This document shows positions 26,714 to 35,276 of a stretch of DNA of 64,000 bases, piece after piece. Location: NCBI GenBank assembly GCA_964244725.1, contig CAXTJQ010000007.1, positions 1 to 64,000 of the forward strand. The letters are read 5' to 3'. The notes under the pieces are model-generated. The model made no database searches, was not told where the DNA came from, and saw only the letters and a list, made by a program, of their open reading frames with translations. The DNA comes from Kumtagia sp964244725 (GTDB taxonomy: Bacteria; Pseudomonadota; Alphaproteobacteria; Rhizobiales; Rhizobiaceae). Made by a program: the position numbers and the translations under genes. How positions within the stretch are numbered: the stretch's first letter is position 1; each line of letters opens with the position of its first letter.

Positions 26714-27567
26714 CCACGCCCAGGCCCGCCGACTCCGAATCGGGATTCATCCTGATCAACGTGCTCGCCGTCGTGGCGATCGCCAGCGCTGTCGTCGTCA
26801 CCATGCTGACGATCGGCCAGATCGGCATCCGCCGCAGCCAGCGCTTCGGAGACGCCGCGCAGGCGTCGGCTTGGGCCGCCGGGGCAGAGACCTCGGCGAT
26901 CGTCGCGCTGCGCCGTGACGGCGAGGAGGCGCCGCAGATCGACCATATGGGCGAGGCCTGGGCGGCAATCGGACAGGAGCGCATCGCCATCGAACAGGGC
27001 GTGTTCGACGTTCGCATCGAGGATGCGCAGAGCAAGTTCAATGTCAACGGGCTCCTAACGGCAGGGATGGCCGGGCTCGGAACGTTCCGCAAGATCGTCG
27101 TCGCGCTCGGCCTAGCTCCCGAACTCGCTGACGACACGCTCGCGCTGATCCGCTTCGTCGGACCCGTCGCGGATATCCGCGACCTTGCGGCAGCCGGCTT
27201 CGATGATGCGGGGCTGGCCGCGCTCGATACGATGGTCACAGCCCTGCCGGGCCGCGCCGACGTGAACCTGAACACCGCCGGGGAAGGGCTGATCGGAACG
27301 ATCATCGGCAATCCGGTGACTGCGCGATTCCTGGTGTCGCGGCGCGAACGAACGGGGTTCCTGAGCCAGGACGATCTGAGCGCGACGAACATCATCGCGC
27401 CGCCTGGCGCCGGTTTCACGTCCAATTATTTTTGGCTGTTTGCATCGGTGACAGTTGGCGACACGCAGCAGACGATCCGGAGTTTGCTCGAGCGGCGCAA
27501 GCGAGACGGCCGGGTCGAGGTCGTCGCGGTTTCCCACAAAAGAGGAGGGGCGGCCAGGCTGCCCTGA
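26710..27567 (+). CDS. gspK: Type II secretion minor pseudopilin GspK
   Basis: Largest minor pseudopilin, capping the pseudopilus. The 285-residue protein has the prepilin-like ESG-FILINVLAVVAIASAVV with Asn rather than Glu at mature position 5, as usual for GspK. The family core follows: VRIEDAQSKFNVNGLL, a helix-hairpin-helix-like region (LPGRADVNLNTAGEGLIGTI) and FLVSRRERTGFLSQDDL. It is the last gene of the lipoprotein-gspJ-gspK group. Confidence 0.94.
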   Translation: MTTPRPADSESGFILINVLAVVAIASAVVVTMLTIGQIGIRRSQRFGDAAQASAWAAGAETSAIVALRRDGEEAPQIDHMGEAWAAIGQERIAIEQGVFDVRIEDAQSKFNVNGLLTAGMAGLGTFRKIVVALGLAPELADDTLALIRFVGPVADIRDLAAAGFDDAGLAALDTMVTALPGRADVNLNTAGEGLIGTIIGNPVTARFLVSRRERTGFLSQDDLSATNIIAPPGAGFTSNYFWLFASVTVGDTQQTIRSLLERRKRDGRVEVVAVSHKRGGAARLP

Positions 27568-27577
27568 CCGCCCCTCC
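27544..27577. terminator. Hairpin at the gspK 3' end
   Basis: A 10-bp perfect inverted repeat GGAGGGGCGG (27544-27553) / CCGCCCCTCC (27568-27577), extended inward by CAGG/CCTG, encloses the gspK stop codon between two convergent genes. There is no strong T-run, so it may stop or stabilise transcripts rather than act as a classical terminator. Confidence 0.5.
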
Positions 27578-27604
27578 CGGCGTATTTGGTTCGCCGAACG
27601 AGCC

Positions 27605-27841
27605 TTAGAAATCGATCGGATCGGTCGTGAACGAGACCGCAGGCAGATCGCCCGGCTGCGGGTCGATCGGATCGGCATTTCCCGAGGCGTTGAACGCCAT
27701 CGCGAAGGTCTGCCCGAACTGTTGCTGAATTGCGACTGGACCACCGCCGCCGCCATTGTTGTTATCGTCGTCGCCGCCGCAACCGGCTACGCCCAGAAGC
27801 GCGGCGCCGATCGCGAGTTTGATCAGGAGGTGCTTTTGCAT
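27605..27841 (-). CDS. Small lipoprotein paired with DUF4331
   Basis: The 78-residue protein from ATG 27841 has a signal peptide with lipobox LGVAG-C, a flexible Gly/Asp/Asn linker (GGDDDNNNGGGGG) and a C-terminal peptide rich in Phe, Asp and Pro (FGQTFAMAFNASG.. to a final DPIDF). No family name is recognised. It follows the DUF4331 gene by 17 bp on the same strand and is very probably co-transcribed, so it may act as a surface anchor or partner of that protein; that is inference. Confidence 0.75.
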   Translation of the reverse strand: MQKHLLIKLAIGAALLGVAGCGGDDDNNNGGGGGPVAIQQQFGQTFAMAFNASGNADPIDPQPGDLPAVSFTTDPIDF

Positions 27842-27858
27842 ATGTTTCTCACCCTCGC

Positions 27859-29466
27859 TCAATTGTTGCCGCTAGAGCCGGGCAGCGGAGTGTTGAGGTA
27901 AGGGAACGCATTCTGCAACTCGGCCGCGCTGAACGGCGCACCGTCGGTGAACGCGACGTTGCCGACCGAGGCATCGGAAGGTGCGCACAGCCCCAGAGTC
28001 CCGTTCGGATCCGTCTTGTCGGTCACGCCCGCGATAGGGTAGCAAAGGCGGCCCATCACGACGCGGAGCGCAAGATCGACCGTATCGTCGCCGGGACGGC
28101 GGCCGTTGGGGAAGCCGGCCAGGTCGGCGCCGGCGACACCGAAGGTGCTCTGCGTGTCGCGCGGCGTCGGAGCGATGCCGGTGTTCAGGCGGAGCATCTC
28201 CGATGCCGTGACCTGCGACAACTGGTTGACTCCAGTGAACCCGGTCAAAAACGCCGCGACAAGATCGGCTCGCGGGAAGTTGGTCGGAGCGAGAGTCTGG
28301 ATATTGGCGCCAAGCGTCGCATTGACGGCATCACGGAACAAGATATTCAAGACTTCCGGCAGCGTCGGGTTGGTGACGAAATCGGCGAACTGTGCGTCGT
28401 CCTTTGGCTCGGACGCGTTGAACGCATCCTTCTTGCCAAGACCGATGACCAACTCGTTGACCAGCGGGTTCGAAAGGCGAGACTGCTGGACAAAAGCCCC
28501 GCCGTAAAGCGCGGTCTTTTCGTAAGTCGGCGTCGGGTCGGCGAGGCTCGCCTGCGGCAGGCTCGCGGTCGTCCAGGCGCCGATGACGCCGTTGCCGTTG
28601 CCGGTCAGACAGGCAATCGGAACCTCGAGGGCAAGCGACGTAACGTTGGATTTGCCGACGAGGTCGTCGTTGGCGCGATCCTGCGTGATACCACCCGGAA
28701 ACGCCCCGTTGCCGACGTTGTACTGCGGATAGGTGTTGTTGTCCGCGCCTTGAATCGGAACCAAATTCACGAGATCGAAGATCTTGCCGAGATTGACGGC
28801 GAAGGCTTCGGCGCGCTGGCCAACGAAGACGCGGCCTGACGCCGCGCAGTTCGGGATCGTCGTGTTGTAGAGGAACTGGCCGGCATAGCCGGCGTAGTCC
28901 GGTAGCGTCTTCGTGCCGATGTTGTCGATCGGCTTGGCAAAGGTATTGCCGCCGCCGGCGTTGCCGATCGATTCGCGCGCGCCGCTACGCCGGTCGCCGG
29001 TCACGAGGGTCAACGAATAGCCTTCGGTCTCGGCCTGGACTGGTGGGTTGATGGAATTGATCTGGCCGGCCGCGCGAAGCGCGATCGGCAAATCCTTGCC
29101 GCCGGCGTTCAGCACATAGCCCACGTCGTCCTTCAGCTTGTTCTCGAACTTGAACTGATAAGTCAGGTCCTCGACGGCGTCGCCATTGTTATCGACGTGA
29201 ATCTCGTAGATCGCGTCGGGATCGAGGGTGAAGTAGTTCGGGCCGTTGTACGCACCCTGATCGGGTTGGTAGTTGGCGATGAATGTTACGTAGCCTTCGC
29301 GTCCCGGCTCGTAGCTCCGGAACATATAGAAGTCGGTGCCATCGACTTTGCGTTTCTCGGTGGTGCCGGGCGCTTCGCGGTGCGACGACGCCATGCCCAA
29401 TGTCGTACTCGTCAGTAGAATCGCGCCAAGGGCGCCGATCACTTTGCCTGTTATGCCCATCTTCAT
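27859..29466 (-). CDS. DUF4331 secreted protein
   Basis: The 535-residue protein has a Sec signal peptide (MKMGITGKVIGALGAILLTS.., cleavage near GMA-SS). The mature N-terminus SSHREAPGTTEKRKVDGTDFYMF is characteristic of DUF4331, which has no established function. The body holds Asp/Asn-rich segments (EIHVDNNGDAVEDLTYQFKF) that could bind metal ions, a conserved GQRAEAFAVNLGKIFDLV segment, and a C-terminal PYLNTPLPGS. The ATG at 29466 with GGGA upstream was chosen over a start at 29520. Lying between gspK and the prepilin peptidase, it is the best candidate here for a type II secretion substrate, by position only. Confidence 0.88.
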   Translation of the reverse strand: MKMGITGKVIGALGAILLTSTTLGMASSHREAPGTTEKRKVDGTDFYMFRSYEPGREGYVTFIANYQPDQGAYNGPNYFTLDPDAIYEIHVDNNGDAVEDLTYQFKFENKLKDDVGYVLNAGGKDLPIALRAAGQINSINPPVQAETEGYSLTLVTGDRRSGARESIGNAGGGNTFAKPIDNIGTKTLPDYAGYAGQFLYNTTIPNCAASGRVFVGQRAEAFAVNLGKIFDLVNLVPIQGADNNTYPQYNVGNGAFPGGITQDRANDDLVGKSNVTSLALEVPIACLTGNGNGVIGAWTTASLPQASLADPTPTYEKTALYGGAFVQQSRLSNPLVNELVIGLGKKDAFNASEPKDDAQFADFVTNPTLPEVLNILFRDAVNATLGANIQTLAPTNFPRADLVAAFLTGFTGVNQLSQVTASEMLRLNTGIAPTPRDTQSTFGVAGADLAGFPNGRRPGDDTVDLALRVVMGRLCYPIAGVTDKTDPNGTLGLCAPSDASVGNVAFTDGAPFSAAELQNAFPYLNTPLPGSSGNN

Positions 29467-29818
29467 GATGATGTTTCCCGCTCCAGCGTGTTCGGTCAAG
29501 ACTGTTGACCTAATGTTCAAGACCCTGCATCGCGGCGAAACCTACAACATTCCAAGCGATTTGCCACCTCAAAATAAACATAATCGGATTTTTTCCCTTG
29601 CGGCGATCACAATAGATCGGGAGAATGATGAAAGACTATCATTTGTGACATGGCAACAACCAAGCAAAAATTTTTGCCCATAGTAACGCGTTCAAACGAC
29701 GAAAGTTTCATCTTTGGTGAAAATAAATTTGGTTGTGCCAGGACGCGAAACCCAGCATCGTCGCTCACGGCGCCGACGATGACAAAGGCGGCGGGCGCTT
29801 GAAGTCGACGAGGATGAA
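29467..29818. promoter_or_regulatory. AT-rich divergent region between DUF4331 and the prepilin peptidase
   Basis: 352 bp, clearly richer in A and T than its surroundings (for example AAAATTTTTGCC near 29670 and AAAATAAATTTGG near 29720). It should hold the promoters of both divergent genes. No coding sequence, riboswitch or obvious operator was recognised. Confidence 0.5.
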
Positions 29819-30286
29819 TTGGATAGCGTCGGCTCCGTTGCAGTCTTGATGCTCGCGGCGTGGCTGACGGCAATCGGGATCGTCGATGCGCGGACCTACC
29901 GAATTCCTGACGCGCTCAGTCTGCCGCTGATCGCGTCGGGTCTGGCTTTCTCTTTCTGGCGATCCGCCCTGCCGATCGTCGACCATATGATCGGGGCCGC
30001 GTCCGGCTATCTCATTTTGGCGCTGGTCGGGTCGGCATATTTCCGCCTTCGCGGGCATGAGGGTTTGGGACTCGGGGACGCAAAGCTCTTCGGCGCAGCG
30101 GGCGCCTGGACGGGATGGGCCGCGCTGCCCTTCATCCTGCTTGTCTCGTCGCTGCTGGGACTTGCCTATGCATTGGGGACGCGGCGCATGGCGCGGTCCA
30201 GGATCGCTTTCGGACCCTGTCTCGCGGCCGGCTTCCTGATCGTCTGGATTTTCGGAACCCCTTTCGGTAGGCCCGTGTGGAGATGA
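29819..30286 (+). CDS. Prepilin peptidase (A24 family), peptidase domain only
   Basis: Aspartic membrane protease that cuts prepilin leaders. The 155-residue protein has several membrane helices and both catalytic aspartates: one in VDARTYRIPD (~res 23-32), the other in the GxGD motif GLGLGDAKLFG. It lacks the N-terminal zinc/N-methyltransferase domain of full-length GspO/PilD (~280 residues), resembling the short CpaA/archaeal form. The start is taken as TTG after GAGGA; an in-frame ATG nine codons later is an alternative. It is the only prepilin peptidase seen beside the gsp genes and probably processes GspG-K. Confidence 0.88.
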   Translation: MDSVGSVAVLMLAAWLTAIGIVDARTYRIPDALSLPLIASGLAFSFWRSALPIVDHMIGAASGYLILALVGSAYFRLRGHEGLGLGDAKLFGAAGAWTGWAALPFILLVSSLLGLAYALGTRRMARSRIAFGPCLAAGFLIVWIFGTPFGRPVWR

Positions 30287-30304
30287 GCGGCGTGGGACGA
30301 TGAC

Positions 30305-31477
30305 ATGAGCCGCGCCGCTGCTCGGCCCGTCTCGGCGCCCGGCGTAAAGGGGACCCGCGCGCTGGCGCTTTTTGCCTTCGTCCTGGCCACTTGGCTAACG
30401 CCGATCCCGGCGCGGGCGCACGAAATCCGTCCGACCATCGCGACGATCGAACTCGCGTCGGACGGCGCCTTCACGCTCGGCCTGTCGATCAACCTCGAAT
30501 CGTTGATCGCGGCGGTCGGCCCGGACCATCGAGACAGCAATTCGTCGCCCAATGCGGGCGCATACAACCAACTCAGGCTGCTGCCGCCGGAGGGGCTCGC
30601 AAGGGCCTACGCGGATTTCGCACCCAAGCTGCGGGATGGCATCGTCATCACGGACGAGCACGGAGCGACCGTGACGCTAACCGCCGATCAAGTGCTGATC
30701 GGCCCGGTCGGTGACGTCTCGATGCAGCGAACCTCGACTGTAAGCTTCGCAGGACACGTCCCACCTGGCGCCGAACTCCTGCGCTGGCGTTTCAACGCCG
30801 ATTTCGGACCGAGCGCCATTCGCGCCAAGCCGAAAGGCGGCGACATCTTCTTCTCGGACTATGTGCTGAACGGCGATGCCAGCGGCGACATCGGCATCGG
30901 GCACGTCATCGCTCAAAGCATGCTGTCGGTCATCGGCACATATTTGCAGATCGGCTACGAGCACATCGTCCCCAAGGGGCTCGACCACATTCTTTTCGTG
31001 GTCGGCCTGTTTCTGCTCAGCCCGAAGCTCAAACCGATCCTCTGGCAGGTGACATGCTTCACCGTCGCCCATACGCTGACGCTGGCGCTCGGCATGCTCG
31101 GCCTCGTGCGCGTCCCCGGGTCGATCGTGGAGCCGCTGGTCGCGCTGTCGATCGTCTATGTCGGCATCGAAAACATGCGCACGGATCACCTGACGCGCTG
31201 GCGTCCGCTCGTCGTGTTCCTGTTCGGGCTCCTGCACGGGCTGGGCTTTGCCGGCATCCTGCAGGAAATCGGGCTGGCCCCGGCAGATTTCCTGATCGGG
31301 CTGATCTCGTTCAACGTCGGAGTCGAACTCGGCCAGCTGACGGTCGTGGCCGGCTGCTTCCTGGCGGTCGGCATCTGGTTTTCGGACCGGCCGTGGTACC
31401 GGAATGCCGTCACGTTGCCGGCGTCGTTCGCCATCGCCGCGATCGCCGGCTTCTGGTTCATCGAGCGCGTGACCTGA
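30305..31477 (+). CDS. HupE/UreJ-type membrane protein with N-terminal periplasmic domain
   Basis: The 390-residue protein has a signal sequence ending ARA-HEIRPTIATIEL and a periplasmic domain (res ~38-215). A C-terminal six- to seven-helix HupE/UreJ domain carries conserved histidines in GYEHIVPKGLDHILFVVGLFLL, FTVAHTLTLALG and FGLLHGLGFAG. HupE and UreJ are nickel permeases linked to hydrogenase or urease, but no such enzyme is encoded here. It lies 18 bp after the prepilin peptidase gene on the same strand and is probably co-transcribed with it. Confidence 0.87.
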   Translation: MSRAAARPVSAPGVKGTRALALFAFVLATWLTPIPARAHEIRPTIATIELASDGAFTLGLSINLESLIAAVGPDHRDSNSSPNAGAYNQLRLLPPEGLARAYADFAPKLRDGIVITDEHGATVTLTADQVLIGPVGDVSMQRTSTVSFAGHVPPGAELLRWRFNADFGPSAIRAKPKGGDIFFSDYVLNGDASGDIGIGHVIAQSMLSVIGTYLQIGYEHIVPKGLDHILFVVGLFLLSPKLKPILWQVTCFTVAHTLTLALGMLGLVRVPGSIVEPLVALSIVYVGIENMRTDHLTRWRPLVVFLFGLLHGLGFAGILQEIGLAPADFLIGLISFNVGVELGQLTVVAGCFLAVGIWFSDRPWYRNAVTLPASFAIAAIAGFWFIERVT

Positions 31478-31482
31478 CACAC

Positions 31483-32091
31483 TTAGCGCAGGGCGAGCGC
31501 GGCCATGATCATGGTGATGGCCGCCAACCAGGACGACAGGATGCGCAAGCCGAGAACCGGCCATTGCGCCACGATGCGGCGTTGCGGCAGCGAGACGACG
31601 CCCGCGCCGGCGGCTACGAAAAAATTGATGCCTGCAAAAAGCCCGGCATGCACGGCGATCGGCACAGCCTCACCCTCATGCAGCGCCACCGCGCCATAGG
31701 CGATGAGCGCGCCCGCGATCGCGGCGAGCGTCCGCGCCAGGTTTGCAGGATAGCGCAGGCGCGCCGCGCCGAGCACGGCAAAGGTCAAGGCGAGCGCATA
31801 AAGCGCCAGCGTCGGATCGACCAGTGCGAGGGACGGGCCAACGAGACCCACGACAACGCCGCCGATCAGGAACGGCCAGACCACGGGCAGACCATCGACC
31901 CGCCAGAGGCCGACGAACAGGCCGGTGGAGATCGTGGCGAGAAGCAGTCCGGGCGTATGGAACGGCAGGGACGCGCCTTCAAGAAAAAGCTGGTAGGCGC
32001 CCTGGCCCGCCACGAAGGCATGCGCGTGGGCAACGCCCGGGGATCCTGCGGCGAACCCGGCAAGGAGCAGGGTTCGCCAGCCCGGCGTCAT
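31483..32091 (-). CDS. HupE/UreJ-like membrane protein, divergent
   Basis: The 202-residue protein has a signal-like N-terminus ending GVAHA-HAFVAGQGAYQ, then a series of about six hydrophobic helices. Histidines occur in LPFHTPG, ALHEGEA and AVHAGLF, the same plan as the adjoining HupE protein but more diverged. The start is the ATG at 32091, which overlaps the hupE stop by 4 bp (ATGA). The function is unknown; by neighbourhood it is likely the second subunit of a metal-transport pair. Confidence 0.75.
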   Translation of the reverse strand: MTPGWRTLLLAGFAAGSPGVAHAHAFVAGQGAYQLFLEGASLPFHTPGLLLATISTGLFVGLWRVDGLPVVWPFLIGGVVVGLVGPSLALVDPTLALYALALTFAVLGAARLRYPANLARTLAAIAGALIAYGAVALHEGEAVPIAVHAGLFAGINFFVAAGAGVVSLPQRRIVAQWPVLGLRILSSWLAAITMIMAALALR

Positions 32092-32681
32092 GCGTAGCCG
32101 AACAGGAAGGCCGCGCCGCCAAGCGCGATCAGCCCGCCGAGCCCCCTGACGATCATCGCGCCCGCCGGCGCCCTGGCGATGAAGCCGATGGCGATGCCGG
32201 CAAGGTGGAGCAGGCCGGTCGAGATGACGAAGCCCAGCGCGTAGGCGAAGGGATTGGCCGATTCCGGCAGTTCGGCGCCGTGGGCATGGCCATGGAAGAT
32301 CGCGAAGATGCCGACGAGGATCATCGAGACGTAAAGCGGAGGCCGCACGACCAGCGCGACCATCAGGCCGAGCACGACGCCGGACAGGGCGATGCCCGTT
32401 TCGACGCCCGGCAGGGGCACGCCGAGCACGCCGAGCGCGCCGCCGAAAGCCATGACCAGCGGGAAGACGACAGGCAGAACCCAGATCGCCGGCTTGCCAA
32501 GGAAAGCGCCCCACAACCCGACAGCCACCATCGCGATCACATGATCCCAGCCGAAGATGGGATGGGTGAAACCGCTTTCGAAGCCGCCGACGCCCTGGCC
32601 GGTATGGGCAAAGGCGTTCCGCGACGCAAGGACCAAAGCCGCCGTCGCAAGGGCGGTCGCAAGGCGATGACGAGTCTTCAT
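32088..32681 (-). CDS. HupE/UreJ-family metal transporter
   Basis: The 197-residue protein has a signal peptide ending AFA-HTGQGVGGFESGFTHPIFGWDH, the hallmark N-terminus of HupE/UreJ, followed by six membrane helices with FAIFHGHAHGAELP (histidine-rich metal site) and TGLLHLAGIAIG. Family members import nickel. The start at ATG 32681 with GGGGGA upstream fits the signal peptide; longer frames do not. It is first of a two-gene operon with the divergent HupE-like gene. Confidence 0.93.
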   Translation of the reverse strand: MKTRHRLATALATAALVLASRNAFAHTGQGVGGFESGFTHPIFGWDHVIAMVAVGLWGAFLGKPAIWVLPVVFPLVMAFGGALGVLGVPLPGVETGIALSGVVLGLMVALVVRPPLYVSMILVGIFAIFHGHAHGAELPESANPFAYALGFVISTGLLHLAGIAIGFIARAPAGAMIVRGLGGLIALGGAAFLFGYA

Positions 32682-32899
32682 TTTGAGTCCCCCACGTTCG
32701 ATCTGAAATCTTAAGCACCATACGGGCGATTTGAAAGACAAGTTTCCATTCGACGGTCGGCTGTCAATACCATGCATCGAACCGAGTGGGGCAAAAGGTG
32801 TTTCCCGGAGAACCGGCGAAATTCGATTCGACGAAATTGTGATCGTGACCGCCGGGCGTTCGATCCCCATATGCCTGGGGCAAAACACGGAGGCGACGG

Positions 32900-33526
32900 A
32901 TGGAACGGAATGATCAGGCGGCAATAGAAGCGCTGTTCGCCAAGTTGGCCGATGTCGAGCGCAACGCCGCGCCGCGCGACCCTGAGGCGGACGCCTATAT
33001 CCGGCAAATGCTCGGCAGGCAGCCGGGCACGCCCTATTACATGGCGCAGACGATCCTCGTGCAGGAACAGGCGCTCGAAGCCGCGCAGGCCCGCATCGAG
33101 GCCCTCGAGGCGCAGGGCGCGACGCGCGCGTTGGCCGACGACCGGCAATCGGGCGGCTTGCTTTCGGGTCTGTTCGGCGAACGGCGGCCTTCGCGCACGA
33201 GTTCGGTCCCGCGAGTGGGCCGAAATGCGCGTTTGGACGACGATCCGGCCGCGCCCATACAGCCGAGCCGGGGCAGCGGCTTTCTCGCGGGGGCGGCGCA
33301 GACGGCGATGGGCGTCGCCGGCGGCGTGCTGCTTGGCAATGCGATCGGCGGCCTGTTCGGCGGCAACGACGCCAAGCCGGCTGAACCGGGCGTCGCCGGC
33401 GATGAGGCGGGCGATAGCGAAACCGATTCGACCGACGCCGGGCAGGATGAGTCTGCGGGCGTGCAGGACGCCGGCTATGACGACGCCGGCTTCGACGATG
33501 GCGGGTTCGGCGACATGGATATCTGA
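32900..33526 (+). CDS. DUF2076 protein
   Basis: A 208-residue protein with an N-terminal helical region (res 1-75, DQAAIEALFAKLADVE.. and YYMAQTILVQEQALEAAQARI), a glycine-rich hydrophobic segment (GVAGGVLLGNAIGGLFGG, ~res 137-154) and an acidic Asp/Gly tail. This three-part layout defines DUF2076, a family of unknown function with a ThuB/membrane-like Gly segment. The start ATG is preceded by GGAGG. It is monocistronic. Confidence 0.85.
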   Translation: MERNDQAAIEALFAKLADVERNAAPRDPEADAYIRQMLGRQPGTPYYMAQTILVQEQALEAAQARIEALEAQGATRALADDRQSGGLLSGLFGERRPSRTSSVPRVGRNARLDDDPAAPIQPSRGSGFLAGAAQTAMGVAGGVLLGNAIGGLFGGNDAKPAEPGVAGDEAGDSETDSTDAGQDESAGVQDAGYDDAGFDDGGFGDMDI

Positions 33527-33563
33527 GGCAACCAGCCGCGCGACGGCAACCCCGGAGGCGGGC

Positions 33564-34364
33564 TTACCGCGCCTGCATCGGGGGAATTTCACCGTGCAGG
33601 GCATGGACCAAAGGGTTATGCAAGGTGAAATCCGTTTGCGGATTGGCCTTGACGTAGTCCGCGACCACGAAGTCCGGGCTTGGGTTTGGGACCTGGGCGG
33701 CGACATGGGCGAGGAAGTGGGCGAGAGGCTCTGCCGGTGCGCGTCCCAGGTCGGGGCATTGGTCGATATACCAGGCGATGTCGAAATGCGGGTTGGGACT
33801 GCGCCCCTCCCGCCAGCCCTGGCGAATGTAATGAGCAAACGGATTGACGCCGGACTCCAGCACGTCGGGATTGCTACGCAGATAGTGGCGCGTGTCGAAC
33901 AGTCGATGCGGCCAGCGGCCTTCGGCGAAGCCGTGATCGACGTAGTGGGCGATCGGATCGATCCCGCTTGCGCGGATGTCCGGATAGGCATGACGATACC
34001 ACGAGAAATCGAACTGCCCGCTGTCACGAATGGTGCGTTGGAAGCGCGGCATCGGATTGCCGGCCCGCTTCAGGAACCGGATGAATTCGGCCGGCCACGA
34101 CAGGCGCGCGCGTTCCCGCGCGGCGAGCCGAGCGCGGAGGTCGAGCACCACATCGTCGCGCGCCTTGATGTCCCCGATGGCTTGGTCACCGGCGAGCCTT
34201 TCGGCCTCCGCCGTCCGCAGCGCAAGACGGTGATTCTCGCGCTCGAGATCCGCGACGTGGCCGCCATGCGCCGCGAGCATATCCTCCCACCGGATCGTCG
34301 AAACGCCGAGGATTTCCGGGCTGGGCTGACCGGAAAGCTTGCGCGGCGCGCGTTTCGATTTCAT
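33564..34364 (-). CDS. Repeat protein of the 'NPDV...NPFAHYIRQGWREGR' type, linked to glycosylation genes
   Basis: The 266-residue protein has a coiled-coil-like middle (res ~30-90) and then three ~46-residue tandem repeats (~res 115-255). Each has the form FD..WY...YPDI..SGIDPIAHYV..G..EGR. This repeat is common as an appendage to rhizobial glycosyltransferases and surface-polysaccharide proteins; its function is not known to me. I chose the ATG at 34364 (GAGGA 8-9 bp upstream); a GTG at 34409 would add 15 residues. It follows the methyltransferase gene on the same strand after ~110 bp. Confidence 0.7.
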   Translation of the reverse strand: MKSKRAPRKLSGQPSPEILGVSTIRWEDMLAAHGGHVADLERENHRLALRTAEAERLAGDQAIGDIKARDDVVLDLRARLAARERARLSWPAEFIRFLKRAGNPMPRFQRTIRDSGQFDFSWYRHAYPDIRASGIDPIAHYVDHGFAEGRWPHRLFDTRHYLRSNPDVLESGVNPFAHYIRQGWREGRSPNPHFDIAWYIDQCPDLGRAPAEPLAHFLAHVAAQVPNPSPDFVVADYVKANPQTDFTLHNPLVHALHGEIPPMQAR

Positions 34365-34475
34365 CGACCATTTCCTCGCAAACCGGACCAGCTCCGAGGC
34401 GTCTGCCACAATTCCCGGCGCGGATGAGGGATAGCCCGGACAATGTTCAGGCTGCGTGGCACCGTCCGAGCGCCT

Positions 34476-35276
34476 TCAGGCGGCAAGGAGCGCTTCCAGC
34501 AGACCTGCCCTCATCTTGCGCTGGTAGTCCAGAGGGTCAATCGGCAACTCCGCGAGCTTTGTCATGACGACGGTCAGAAAATCATTCTGCAAGTTACATT
34601 CGACTCTTGCCGCGGGCGCGACCAGCGTGCTGACATCGATTTCGCGGGCATTGTTCCAGATCACGAAGCGCCCATCCTCCCGAAGATCGAAATTCCACTG
34701 GTGGAAACCGGAATAATTCTCAAACTCGGCCTCGTTGCGGCGATGCGCAAGGAATATGCGTCCCGACACCGACGCGACGATCAGCATTTCCAAGATGCCC
34801 CATGCGGGCTCGATCGCGTGATCCAGCGCGTTCCGGCATGTGACCAGTTGAAAGGCGCCAGGAGCAAAGCGGGCGCTGAGATCCTCGGCGAAAGCGAATT
34901 TCGTTCGTATCGGCGGCTCGATCCCGGTCTGGTCGATAATCCGTGTGTAGTGGTGGGCAAGCGGATCGACCGCGGTGAACGCAATTTCCCTACCATCAAC
35001 GAGATGGCCGTTCGCGATGATCGGGCCCGCGCCGACATCGAGAACATGGGCCGGCAAGGTCGGATCGGCGGGCAGCAAAGCGGTCAGCCAGGTCGGCATC
35101 TGTTGCGGAACGATGCGCGAAGCATAGTCGCCAGGCCATTCGAGACCGCGCGTCTGGAACCATCGGGTCCAGAAATTCACCTCATAGTCTATGCCCTGAC
35201 GCCAGCCGCCAAGCGAGGCCGCCAAGGTGCGTCCACCATCGGCGAACAAAGTCTCGAGATAACTTTCCAGGGTCAT
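34476..35276 (-). CDS. SAM-dependent methyltransferase
   Basis: A 266-residue class I methyltransferase. Motif I is HVLDVGAGPIIANG (~res 77-90), the acidic post-I residue is in FTAVDPLAHHY, and motif IV is FQLVTCRNALDHAIEP. It has the 'NALDH' form seen in methyltransferases of polysaccharide loci. Its start overlaps the glycosyltransferase stop by 4 bp, so the enzyme probably modifies a glycan made by that protein. The substrate is unknown. Confidence 0.85.
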   Translation of the reverse strand: MTLESYLETLFADGGRTLAASLGGWRQGIDYEVNFWTRWFQTRGLEWPGDYASRIVPQQMPTWLTALLPADPTLPAHVLDVGAGPIIANGHLVDGREIAFTAVDPLAHHYTRIIDQTGIEPPIRTKFAFAEDLSARFAPGAFQLVTCRNALDHAIEPAWGILEMLIVASVSGRIFLAHRRNEAEFENYSGFHQWNFDLREDGRFVIWNNAREIDVSTLVAPAARVECNLQNDFLTVVMTKLAELPIDPLDYQRKMRAGLLEALLAA

